From assembly GCA_963573315.1 (NCBI GenBank), contig OY752147.1, positions 2,232,001 through 2,296,000 of the forward strand: DNA of 64,000 nucleotides. The letters run 5' to 3'. Below, piece after piece: positions 25,019-35,577 of this stretch. A program made the translations under genes and the position numbers. Under the pieces are notes generated by a model, which saw only the letters and a list, made by a program, of their open reading frames with translations, ran no database searches and was not told the origin of the DNA. This DNA comes from Entomortierella parvispora. Taxonomy: Eukaryota > Mortierellomycota > Mortierellomycetes > Mortierellales > Mortierellaceae. Positions within the stretch are counted from its first letter, which is position 1. Every line of letters begins with the position of its first letter.

Positions 25019-27154
25019 ATGTCCTCATTACCTCGTCATAATCGTACCACTCCCGAATCAGGTCCACCGCCGCCAAAGATGGTCGACCCGCCACAACCTC
25101 TCCTAACACAACATCAGCACCATCAAGCAGATCATTTCTCTCTCAGGACATGGATTCGTCAACAGCCCTGGAAACAGAACTTCAAGGACGGCTGTCGTCT
25201 GATTGTAAAGTCCCCACTCAACTTCTTCATCTTTTTCTGCTGTCTGTCCGTGGTGGTCTGGGGCGCATTCCTGGTCTTGCTGTTGGGCAACATGGTCAAG
25301 TTGGGAACGGATGCCAAACAAAAGCTCTGGATTGAGATTGCATCTCAAGTCCTCAACGGGTTCTTCACGCTGGCCAACGTTCCTGTGCACCCAAAGAGGT
25401 TCTTGGGGTTCATCAGAGGCTTTGGTATTTGGCGGCAGGACAGGGATCTCAAGAAGCACTTTTTAGACAGGTTCCTCAGACTGGAAGACCCATTCCAGGT
25501 TGCTACTGCTGCCATCAATGGAAGCAGTAAAGAGAATAAGGAACTGGAGAAGGAACGGTCAGAGGAGTTGCTGGACCGGTTAGCCTTCTATCGATGCTTT
25601 CCTGAGTACGGCAAGGAGCGCCTGGCGGACCCTGCGACGCTTGAAGAATTGGAGCCCTTTGCGATGCCCACTGACGACAAGGCGAATGGCGGGGCCCCGA
25701 CCCCATCCTCTGCTGGCAGGAGGCCCAGGGCAGCCAGTCGTGCGGATGCGAACGTGGTTGTCTCTCGATCCAGGTCCAGGTCTAAATCAATCTCTCGACC
25801 AAGTGGTAGAGCTGCTGAATCGCGTACTAGGAGCCAAAGCCAATCTAGCGACAGCCTCAGTCGAAGGAACAGCCTCAACCCGCTGCATACGACGGTCATC
25901 ATGGATACGGAGCCGTCGGCAGACACTCAACTTCTCCCCCATGATACGAATGGGCCAAACAACAGCTCTTCGGGAATCCAAGTCAATATTGCAGAGGACG
26001 ACTTGAACGATCTTATGGCAGAGGAAACACATAGGGTTGTCCAGTCGGTTGTCCTGCCTTTCTTACCCTTCCCTCTGGACATGCCCAACTTCTCCGCAGA
26101 CTCTGGTAACGAACCTGAGACAGGAACAGAGTCATCAGAGGGGAATCAGTTCCTGGCTTTGGCACCTATTGTTACCAAGAGAACTTCTGATTCAGCCCGA
26201 GCGAATAGACCTACTTCCGCCTCATTGTCGTCCCCTTCCAGATCTCGACCCCCATTGGAGCTTACACGCGGCGCGTCACAAGCAAACCTTTCAAGAATCT
26301 CATCTGTCAAGCGGACTATGCCTAGAACTAGAGCTAGGACTATGACCATGTCGATGGCAAGCTCAGGAGATTCCTCTCAACGATCGAGGTTTGTTATTCA
26401 CGAGGACCATCCTTCTCCAGTGTCTGCGGGATCGACGACCATGTCCACACAATTCGGTGTGGATACTACTGGTTCTGCTTTACGTCCTCGGGCACATTTT
26501 GATCAGGACCCGGTGTCGCGGTCAATACAACCGTCGCCCCCACCTTTTGAAACTGCAGCAACCGACACCGCCGTCGTGGCTACCCCGTTTTTGCCCAAGG
26601 ATGCCAACAAGTCCGATGAGAAGAAGGCTTTGATACCCATGCCCGCACCCTTGACCAAGGACCAGATGGAATGGGTGGACCATCACCAACGGAAGCTACT
26701 CAAACAACAGGAAAAGGTCCAGCGCGGCTGGCCATGGTACAACTTCACGATCCCCTCGGGCATTGAGCCTTGCGATTTCTTTGCAGATGATTATCAACAG
26801 ACTGCCGCCAAGCCCACCGTCTCCAGCTACCAATCTACTGTCGCTGTCATGCTTCAGTCTTCTCCTTCCGATTTGGTGATTGAACCTAGCAGGTTCTTGA
26901 TAATTGTTGGGTCCTTTAATTTGAACTCGATGATCCAAGAAATCCTGTGTGGGTTCATGTGGGGTATGAACTACCATGTTCGACCTGGCTGGGTCACGGG
27001 CGTTGGCATGGCTCTGGGCTGTATGGCTGCCATTGTACCCAGTGTGATGATCATGTTGCATGAGCAGGCCATGAGTAAAATCAGAGTCGTTGCTACAGCA
27101 GAGGAAGCAATTCAGGATGCCTTGGATGGCAATATCAAAGATACCAAAATATAA
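25019..27154 (+). CDS. Fungal membrane protein, DUF2985-like
   Basis: Function unknown. An intronless frame of 711 residues. A hydrophobic helix near 65-92 (FFIFFCCLSVVVWGAFLVLL) is followed by KLWIEIASQVLNGFFTLANV and WRQDRDLKKHFLDRF, a pattern I associate with the fungal DUF2985 membrane family. The middle (about 215-560) is Ser/Arg-rich and disordered, with RSRSRSKSISRPSGR-like basic stretches that could be phosphorylated. The end holds two more hydrophobic segments, EILCGFMWGMNY and GVGMALGCMAAIVPSVMIML, and a short tail. The two halves together would give three to four membrane passes. The DUF name is from memory and would need a profile search. Confidence 0.75.
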   Translation: MSSLPRHNRTTPESGPPPPKMVDPPQPLLTQHQHHQADHFSLRTWIRQQPWKQNFKDGCRLIVKSPLNFFIFFCCLSVVVWGAFLVLLLGNMVKLGTDAKQKLWIEIASQVLNGFFTLANVPVHPKRFLGFIRGFGIWRQDRDLKKHFLDRFLRLEDPFQVATAAINGSSKENKELEKERSEELLDRLAFYRCFPEYGKERLADPATLEELEPFAMPTDDKANGGAPTPSSAGRRPRAASRADANVVVSRSRSRSKSISRPSGRAAESRTRSQSQSSDSLSRRNSLNPLHTTVIMDTEPSADTQLLPHDTNGPNNSSSGIQVNIAEDDLNDLMAEETHRVVQSVVLPFLPFPLDMPNFSADSGNEPETGTESSEGNQFLALAPIVTKRTSDSARANRPTSASLSSPSRSRPPLELTRGASQANLSRISSVKRTMPRTRARTMTMSMASSGDSSQRSRFVIHEDHPSPVSAGSTTMSTQFGVDTTGSALRPRAHFDQDPVSRSIQPSPPPFETAATDTAVVATPFLPKDANKSDEKKALIPMPAPLTKDQMEWVDHHQRKLLKQQEKVQRGWPWYNFTIPSGIEPCDFFADDYQQTAAKPTVSSYQSTVAVMLQSSPSDLVIEPSRFLIIVGSFNLNSMIQEILCGFMWGMNYHVRPGWVTGVGMALGCMAAIVPSVMIMLHEQAMSKIRVVATAEEAIQDALDGNIKDTKI

Positions 27155-27415
27155 TGAACGTTGACTATCCTTCTCCACCCTTGCCCACCGTTGTTAGTTA
27201 CCCTGCTTTTTTATGTAACTTCTGTACATATATAAAAAAAAAAGAATGGTATGCTGTATACTGTATACAGTGGTAACCGTATTGTACTTTACATGTACGT
27301 GGCCTTCATGGGCTCCTGACTTGTAGGTGTTTGCATACGTCTTTATTAGTTTGGTATCTTCCTGCGCGTGCGTTTTTTTTAGAACTTGGAAAGCGGATGG
27401 ACAGAGGGTACGTGT

Positions 27416-30400
27416 CTATGCGGAGGCGAGACCATAGGTATTTTGATGGATACCGACCTCTTCCAGAACCGAGTGTTGTTCCGGCGTGAGAGCAACCATT
27501 CGACGAGGATGGTTACCATTGCCATGGGCCTCATTGCTGTTGAGGCTGGGCTGATTGTTGGAGTTGTTGGTATAGCCTTCATAAGGAGAGCTAGGGTCGT
27601 TGTTATCGTAATGGTCGTTATTGTTGCTGTTCTTCATAAGTTCCTTGATCGCACCTGCAAGGGGTAGCAGTGACGAAGAAGGACGTGTTTTTTGTGCTAT
27701 GTTTTGAGCGGATGACTCCAGTCTTGAATCCTCGTCATTGTCGTTGTCGCTGTCGTTTTCCGCCTCGTTCCCTTCTTTCTCCCCTTGCTTTTCCACCTCC
27801 TCAGGTTCTAGGTGCCCCTTGGATTCAACACCCGCGCTTCCTTCATGGTCGTCGCGACTTGAAAGTTTTCGGTCTCCAGCAGTAGCAGAAGTTGGATGAC
27901 GATTGCTCGAGGAGGTCGAACCGGTCGAATGGCGGGTCACAGACAGAAGCCGTGGAGGAGTCAAAGAAGATGGACCGAAATCGGCGAACGGGGAATGAAC
28001 ACTGTTCGAGTCCCGTTGACGTTCCTCATGCATGATGTATATCTCCTCGTATTGAGGATACGTCGCCGTGGTATACTGTCCCACCCCTTCTTCCTCTTCT
28101 TCTGAAGGCCGAGACCCCGATGAGAGTTGTTGGAGCTGCGCTAGCTGAAGGGTAGGGTCGATCATACTCTCTCGCTGCTCCCGCCGCCGCTCCTGCTCTT
28201 GTTGTTGTTCATCGCGGTCGTAATGCGATAGTGAAGTTGCTGCTCTTGGGGGAATGTCCTCTTTTTGAATAATAATGGCTCCTGAGCTCAAGATCCCATG
28301 TCCACTTCCAGGGTACCTTTTCTTGTGAAGGTCCTCCTTCATTTTCGGTGGTTGCAATGGTTCCAGCTCAAAGTTTTTAACGCCTAGTTTGCCAGTGGGC
28401 GCGGGCGTAGCGGCGGAAGACTTCTTGAACAAATCTTGGAACAGCGCCTTGACTTTGCTCCTCCGCTTGGTCGGAGCCTGGACTGGCAAGTCATCGCGGA
28501 AAATTTCTCCGTCATTATAGTTCAACGAGTGAAAGCGAGCATGTTCCGTAGGAGTCGGAGAGGTGGCTGCAGCGACTGTGGCAGCGGTGCCGACGCGAGT
28601 TGTCCCAGGCGCGCTTTCGTGGCGTGGATGATAGGGAGGATGAGGATGTCCACTTTCCTGCTGTGATGGTTGCTGTTTTCGTCCCAAGAACGAAAATCTG
28701 GACAGGATCCCACCAGACTTCTTTTCCTTCTCGGGTTGGGTTTGTGTCGTCCTCGTCAACGCCAGGCCAGGAAGAGTGGCAAACTGAAGAGGATCTGCTG
28801 TTGAAGAATCGTCAGTTCGTCTTCGGTACTGAACAGGTCGAGTCACTCCTCCTGACGTGGCAGTCGTAGTGGATGACTGTTGTGGATGAAGCCTGAACCC
28901 AGGCCGCTGCTGTCTCTCGTCCCGCGATGACACCTTGGTGAGGTTGTACGCAATGTTCTCGAAGGTATTGTACGGCAAAGTCGGACTGTCGGGATCGCCT
29001 TCACCCTCTCCTTCGCCTTCGGGTTCTCCTGAATAAAACGAATCACGATAAAGTAACGGCGTGGATCTTGGAAGGGCTCGAGGAAGGGCCAGGCTTGGGT
29101 CAAAGGCTGCATCTGCAATAGTAGAAGACCTCTTGTGTCGTCGAGTGGCTGTATTGTTGACAACATGTTGATGTTTTGGCTGGTCTGTTTGCTGTTGATG
29201 TGGGTGCGTCGACGCTAAAGCGACATTGAAAGGTGACACAACGCTATCATCGACAACAACAGAGGGGGAGACCACTTGTGGAGCGGGGAAAGAGGCTGGC
29301 TCATGATCGTGTTCGTGTTCATCATCGTTTTCCTCGTCCTCTTTCTTCTCATCTTGTGCAATTTTGTCTTCGCCTACGACATCGTCTGCTGCCGGTGGTT
29401 TGTCGGATTGTTGCTGCAGTTGCAGTTGCTGTCGCTGCAGTCGCTCCAACTGTAATTGTTGCTGTTGCTTCAGCTGTGGGAAGTCCAGAAGGAGCCGGAA
29501 GATTGACATGGAGAGAAAACGGAAGAGGAAAAAAGAAAGAGTCAGAGATAGCTGTGTAACAACATTACAACCTTGAGTTTCGTTCAGCAAGTCCAAGTCC
29601 ACATGAACAAAAGTGATATGGATCCATCACATATCCTCTTTCTCTGTTGCGCGATGCTCGAATCAAAAGGCGAAACCCCTTCCCTTCATTACACTCAAGG
29701 TTGACGCACGCACACTCGCACACACACTCTCTCCATCTTCCCCGACACAACACAACACAACACATGCGCGCACAATCCTCTCGCTTTTCATTGTGACCTT
29801 TCTCCCAGACCCCTTTCCCTCTGCGACCAACACAGAAAGACAGACCAAGTGAAAATATAGAACTTGCCTTTGCATTCGCAGTTTTCGCCAATCGATTCTG
29901 CTCCGTCATGGACCGGTAAAGCTCTTCTTCAACTTCGATCAGTTCCCGCTGCAGGTCTACATAGACTAGGATATGCTTCAACTTTGCTTCACGCGAAGGA
30001 GGGCTCTACCTCATTTAAAGGGACGGGCCAATATTTGTTAGCACATGTTGCCGGTTGTAAAAAAAACTTGTAAAAGGAATGATGAGGTGATCAAAATAGG
30101 ATTTGGGAGAAGAGCAATATGGGACCAGGGTCCAGCTGTGGTACTTTTATCTCCCTCTCTCTCTCTCCACACACACACACGACAATGGGAGGAGGGGGGG
30201 AAATGGGATGTACGTACGTACGGTGCTGTCGGGAGAGGAGGAAAGTGTCAATGCAAACTCGATGCACTTGCAGTATTCATCGATAGCAGCTCGATGTATT
30301 TCATCGTTTTGAGCAAATGAGAGCAAGAAAGAACCCGCATATTCCTCCCCTCTTGCCAAGACAAGAACCGGAGGTGAATACCCGACCAAATTTGTGACAA

Positions 30401-30781
30401 AGAGACAAGCAATTGGCAGTTTGAACATAATGGAGGGTTTTCAGCTTCATCTTCACGGTGCAAAACCGAGCAGTGAGAGGCTCACGTCGGAGGATAGAAC
30501 CTTGCCCTGAAAGGCCGGAACTAAACGTCTACTAGCGTGTGATTTTTTATGAGATCACTCTCTGGCCGATTGGTCGACAAGAAGTTTGAGGGATGAGAGG
30601 AAGTGGAAAGATGAGAGAGAGAGAAAGAAAGAGAGCGGGGAGGGGGTGAAAGAGAGCAATAGATCCTCACCTGAAGGGTATGCTTGCTGAGGTTGGCCTC
30701 AGAGAGCGGCATCACCGAGCTGTAGTGAAAGTGCTTGGACACTTTGGCCGAGAAATCCGAGACGGCGGTAACGGGACGCAT
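27416..30781 (-). CDS. Coiled-coil, Gln- and Ser-rich protein, unknown function
   Basis: Not recognised. The start MRPVTAVSDFSAKVSKHFHY is in exon 30781-30671. A second exon near 30345-30230 (HRAAIDEYCKCIEFALTLSS) and a third near 29981-29868 (VYVDLQRELIEVEEELYRSM) read as amphipathic helices, possibly the start of a BAR-like helical domain; that is inference. The long last exon (29473-27416, 685 codons) starts LKQQQQLQLERLQRQQLQ and continues disordered and Ser/Pro/Gln-rich to GIHQNTYGLASA. The intron before it uses a GC donor (AAG then GCAAGT) and a normal CCCACAG acceptor in phase 0. Borders of exons 2 and 3 are tentative; several AG acceptors are possible. A bipartite basic stretch APTKRRSKVKALF lies mid-protein. 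Confidence 0.62.
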
Positions 30782-32561
30782 TTTCTCCTGTTTGAAGAGC
30801 CGTGTGTGGTTGTTTCGCGCGTTTGAATGAAAGCGGTCGGCTTGACTGAAATGCACAAACGAATGCGACGAGAGCAAGAAAAAGAGGAATGAAAGGAATG
30901 GGATAGTCGAAAGGGACGCGAAAACGGAAAGAAGTAAAGAGAGAGAGGCAGAAGGAAGAGACGGCAGAATGATTTGAGTGGGATGTAAGCACAGGGAGGG
31001 GAAGGGAGGGATGGATCGAGAGGGGGGGATATCTGATTGCAGAGTCGCGTTTGGTCTGGAGGGCCAAAGACTGCAGTCAGTTGGGTGGGTATCAGGGGGG
31101 AGGAGGGATCACAGTGAAATGGAAGAGACGAGAGAAGGAAAGAGGGGCAAGGGACGAGTCGAGTGTTTCTTTACTGCCTCCCTTGTGCGTTGGAGAGGGA
31201 TGGAAGACAAGGGGGGAACTGAGGAAGGAAAGAGAAGAAAGAAAGTTGACTCAAGAAAAAGAACTTGTTGGAGGTGGTTGTGAATGTGGTGGTCATGGTG
31301 GTGGTGGTGGTGGTGGTGGTGGTGGTGGATGCAGGCCTGCCGTTGCTTGCTCTCTTTCCTCTGCAGGACAAACAGCAAACAGCGTCCATGCCAAACCACC
31401 CCCCAGGACGGAAATCCTCCAACCGCCTCTTTTTCATGCGAACACAAAAACAAACAAACACGCTTCGACTCCCCCTGCGCTCTTCCGGTGGACATCTCAG
31501 CATCGGCCACCTCTTGTTTTGTGCTCATTGTTCCTCTTTGGGCCAAACTCGGCATTCAGGAAAGTACCCTCCCTCGTATACGGTTTGACCATTGCAGTAC
31601 AGAACATGATCCCCAGGGTGGCCTTAACGTCCTAATGGCTCAACAGTTTCGACTCATAAGGGGGGAGGACTCTTTGATAACATAATGGCAAAGAAGATGC
31701 GGGATTGATCCTTTTCGTCCCCTTTCCTCTCTCATTTCTGTCCTCTTTGTCCTCTGCCCCTTTGTGTTGGAACGTTGCCTGGGATGGGTGCTTCGGTATC
31801 TGCGACAATGCATGATCCTTTTGAAAAAGCTGTGATTGTACTGGGGTCTGAGGAGAAGGAGACGGGAAGAAGTGGGCAGGTGCAACGTGCTTTCATGATG
31901 ACAACACCAGAGCCGTTTTTTTTAGGCTGCAAGAGGCCTTCAGGAAACGTTTCAGCATGGTGCGATTGTGTCAGCACAACCTGGATGATTTCAGTATTGA
32001 ACCTGGTGACCAGGGCAACAGGCAACACAGGTAGCGGAACCAGCGCGATATGATCGATGATCGTATAGGAAGCAGCAATTGGTGGCAACGAATAACTGTC
32101 CGCCGCAGAACAGAACGTGCGTTGGGACGCAGAAGAATAATTCGGGGTCTTGTCCGTAGCCTGGGCCAAAACGCTCCGTTTGAAGGGTGCAGGTTCCTGA
32201 AAGATCTGGGGCACGAGAGAGGCTGGCCGACGGGGATGGCTCGACCAAAGAGTACTGTAGCCATCCAGCTGGTCGTCCAAGGGCTTTTTGGAGGGAGATG
32301 ATCTCCAAAACTCAATCTCGGACAAAAGAGACGCTCACGACCGTGTGTCTTTCTTTCTCCTCCCTTCTCAAAGAAACGAACGACATTCACTCCTCCTTGC
32401 CCCTGTCCCCATTACCCAAGAGCACATTCACATTCACCCCATTCATTCCTTGTCCCCTTGCTGTCTCTCTCTCTTCCTCTCTCTCTCTCTTCCTCATCTC
32501 ATCTCCGTTACTCAAGCTCCTGCTGTTCCCTCAACACCCACACTCGTATCCCGATCCACAA
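30782..32561. promoter_or_regulatory. Divergent promoter region: coiled-coil gene and HAP2
   Basis: A 1.8-kb gap between opposite starts. The left part is purine-rich, and a GGT microsatellite lies in the middle. An ATTGG (inverse CCAAT) box at about 32075 lies in the HAP2 upstream region. Minus-strand frames around 31732-32390 are open for up to 197 codons but start at TTG, not ATG, and I do not accept them as a gene. The last 230 bp before HAP2 are C/T-rich leader. Confidence 0.5.
31297..31329. repeat. (GGT)n microsatellite
   Basis: About eleven GGT units in the gap between the coiled-coil gene and HAP2. Confidence 0.9.
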
Positions 32562-34029
32562 ATGACCCGCAAATCCAGAGTCTCCCCGCCACGGGAACAC
32601 CAGGTTTCACACTCACCAACACCACCAGGCTCGTCCTCATCCTCTCGTCTCCATTCCGAAGGTCCTGTTGGAGGAATGCACCAGCATCACTTTGACCACA
32701 TGGCCGGAGCTTATCAAAGTGTCATTGTCGTCGACCCTGTAATTCCCCTTGCCTTCTTCCTCTGGCTTGGTCCTATCTTTGGCGCTGCTTGCAGTATTAA
32801 TCGTTCTTTTTTCTTCTTTTTGGCACTGACCACCTTCATGTCCTGACTATTAGAGTATGATGCCACAAGGCTATGTTCTTGGGCAGGTAGCCGCTAGGCC
32901 CGAAGAAGTCGAGGAACCTCTCTACGTCAATGCCAAACAGGTATCATCATCTCCTGTCTTCCTCGTTTCTCATTTTGTTTCATTTGTTAAGCCATTGGAC
33001 TGCGCTTGAACATATTGCTTTGCTCTGTCCTGTTCGGCCTGGGTTCCCTCGTTCTGTCCTCCCCGTGGGAATGTTGGCGAGTTTTTGCTACAGGGAAGAG
33101 AACAGGTCTCGTCCCCTCGTGGCCCTCATGGTTGCTCGGCGCTTTTCTTTTTCAAAATTGAGACGCGACGTTGATTCAGAGTGATGATTGGCCATGTTGT
33201 CCAGCCTATCATTGCATCCACTCTTTGTTTTATTTGCCAGCGTTCGTCCACAACGATCTCTATCAAACAGGGATGGAATGCTCTGTCCTCCTCACCACCG
33301 GCCGAGCACATCTCTCTTCCGCTACCTGACGCCAGCCAATTGACCCTGGTCAACCCTGTGATCCTTTCCCCACTTTGATTTAGTACCATCGCATCTTAAA
33401 ACGAAGAGCCGCACGAGCGAGCTTAGAGGCGGAGAACAGACTGCTCCAACGTGGACGAAAGGTAAGAATAACAAGGGAAATAAGGATAGGTCCATGAACA
33501 AACAATTGGTCCTCCTGCCAAGAAAGTGCAGGATGGATGGACCAGAGTGCAAAAGAAAGAAGCGAGCCAACCAACCCAAAATCTCTTTTTTTTCCGTTCG
33601 CAGTACCTCCATGAATCACGCCACAAACACGCAATGAGACGACCACGTGGACCGGGAGGGCGATTTTTGACGGCAGCGGAGATTGCGGCTCTGGACGAAA
33701 GAGAGGAGGCAATAACGGACAGGACCACGAGCACGGCTTCGTCCTCACCGCCAACTGTTTCGAGCCCATCAACAGGCCGAAAAGGGGCCGATCAACGCCC
33801 ACCGCAACAACAGCAGCAACAAGCTTATGGCAACGGAGTACAAGACCAAAGGTTCTCTTCCTCCCAGGAGGAGAACCTTCTTCAACAGAAACAACATTTT
33901 CTCGCCTCGCATCAGCAGCAGCAACATCAACAACAACAACAGCAGCAGCAACATTCATTATCACAACAGCACTTTCGACAGCAACAACAACTGCAACAGC
34001 AACAGTACCAGCAGCAATATCAACAATGA
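32562..34029 (+). CDS. HAP2: CCAAT-binding factor subunit HAP2 / NF-YA
   Basis: DNA-contacting subunit of the trimeric CCAAT-binding factor, which in fungi controls respiratory and iron genes. Four exons (32562-32738, 32854-32940, 33384-33461, 33604-34029) give 255 residues. The conserved core is split over exons 2-4: EEPLYVNAKQ, YHRILKRRAARASLEAENRL (subunit-binding helix), then YLHESRHKHAMRRPRGPGGR (DNA-binding part). Two changes stand out. Most NF-YA proteins read RKPYLHESRH; here exon 3 ends in RGRK and exon 4 starts YLHESRH, with no proline. The helix has ARASLEAE where Lys or Arg is usual before Leu. The C-terminus is a Gln-rich tail, a common activation-region type. The second intron is 443 nt. 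Confidence 0.94.
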
Positions 34030-34266
34030 AATAAACCAGCAAAACAGCTCTCTACGATGTGCCGGTGCGCGTAAAAAACCCCGTTACTATTTGTTCGCGG
34101 CAGACCATTTTAGTGCGAGGCATATTTGCCGGAGTGGAGACTGCCATGCAGTACGTTTTTGTTCAATTTTATTGTGACCAGGTTAAATGCGCACATGACC
34201 CAAGTAGACATCGCTCAAAAAATCATTCCTTTGTTCTTTTTCCCTCTCGCAACACACAACAACAAC

Positions 34267-34911
34267 ATGACTGAGCTACTGGAGCCCGCCTATTTCCCGT
34301 CGTACATGCAATTGCCAGCTGACAGCCACACTATCAATGTCCGTAGGATGGCGACCACTGGTCACTTTGGCGAGGTATCATCCTATTCCGACGACTCCAA
34401 ACTTCCTTCGGGTCCAAAAGGCCCACTTTGCTTCATGGGCGAAATCTCGAACGCTCAATATGCCAGAGACGCAGAACGTCAACATCAAATTCGAGCCCTT
34501 GATCGAACCTCCAAGACTCTTGTTTTCATCCATTTCAATTTTGAGCCAGACGACACCTACAGTGCTGAACTGGTTCAGTCGTTGAACTTGGGATCGACAA
34601 TCTTTATTCGGGGTGCACATCAACATTGGGACTTGGACGGCACCCTCACGATCAGAGTCGACTATTCGGGCTGGGTCTTTGTAGTACCCCGTGGGATGAA
34701 GAGCATCTTGGACGCCTCAAAGGCGACAGCACAACCCAAACAATGCAATCGATGTAACAAGGAGTGTGCGCGACGATGTGCAAAGTGCAAACAGGCGTTC
34801 TATTGCTCGGATACTTGTCAAGCATCGGACTGGAAGAAACACAAGAAGCATTGCCCGACCCTGGAACTCATCGCCCCAGTATTGGCAAAGCGATTTGGAT
34901 GCTTTCATTAA
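34267..34911 (+). CDS. MYND zinc-finger protein
   Basis: A single exon of 214 residues. Residues 158-195 form a MYND finger: CNRCNKECARRCAKCK, then FYCSDTCQASDWKKHKKHC, with all seven Cys and the His in expected spacing. MYND fingers bind proline-rich partner peptides. The N-terminal 150 residues contain a predicted compact, unnamed domain (for example TLVFIHFNFEPDDTYSAELV and LTIRVDYSGWVFVVPRGMKS). Small MYND proteins are numerous in fungi and are mostly uncharacterised. I started at MTELLEP after an A/C-rich leader; the open frame runs further upstream, but that part is not protein-like. It follows HAP2 by 237 bp on the same strand. Confidence 0.82.
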   Translation: MTELLEPAYFPSYMQLPADSHTINVRRMATTGHFGEVSSYSDDSKLPSGPKGPLCFMGEISNAQYARDAERQHQIRALDRTSKTLVFIHFNFEPDDTYSAELVQSLNLGSTIFIRGAHQHWDLDGTLTIRVDYSGWVFVVPRGMKSILDASKATAQPKQCNRCNKECARRCAKCKQAFYCSDTCQASDWKKHKKHCPTLELIAPVLAKRFGCFH

Positions 34912-35577
34912 TGAAGAGGTCGGTTTCGCCCCATTTTTTGATTCCCAACAATCAATTTGGATGAAATTGACAGATCAATGACATCATGTGGGCAGATTCA
35001 GAGCGATCAGTGCTCATGTGTTGCACGTGTACAAAATAAACACCATGCTTGTCATCTTGAGCTGGAATATTGAATATTCATCTCTTTACCTCCCAAGCCC
35101 TTTCCAGTGTGAAAACGTTTGGCTATCAGTCGAGAGAATGGGAAAATCACGGACGCGTCATGACATCTGGATTGGTCCATGGTCCACTTCTTGTCGCGTT
35201 CAATGATATACTGACGATGGACTTGCTTCAATCCTTGGCCGCCACATTAATCGCGTTGAGTAAGGTACTTGAGCAGTGATGACCTTGCAAGAAAGAGAGG
35301 TGGCCGTAAGGTCGCTCCAGTGGCGGCAAAAGTGCATGCCCCATCGCCAACGACTGGAGAAAGGTAATACAGGAATACAATCATGGCTCTCTGATGAGGG
35401 TGCCGAAACAGAGTGAAAGCCTTACTCGGAGAGACATCTTCATTCCGTTCCGATAGGTGCAGGGATGATCAACTCAAGCTCATGGTTGCCCTCTTCCATT
35501 CTCGTACACAGAAAGCGTTTTTCATCTGTCGCCGTAGCTTGATCTGCACAAGAGTAAAATGACCATTTAATTCTTGC
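34912..35577. other. Convergent intergenic region
   Basis: Lies between the MYND gene and the minus-strand membrane protein gene. A plus-strand segment at about 35110-35279 is open and reads TFGYQSREWENHGRV then GLVHGPLLVAF. The VHGPLL piece recalls the MaoC-type hydratase motif, so this could be a decayed gene fragment. No start, no partner exon and no full domain is visible. Confidence 0.4.

Noticed and set aside
31732-32390. Minus-strand frames of up to 197 codons upstream of HAP2
   Set aside because: They begin at TTG, have no ATG start, no domain and no splice partners, and lie in the HAP2 promoter region.
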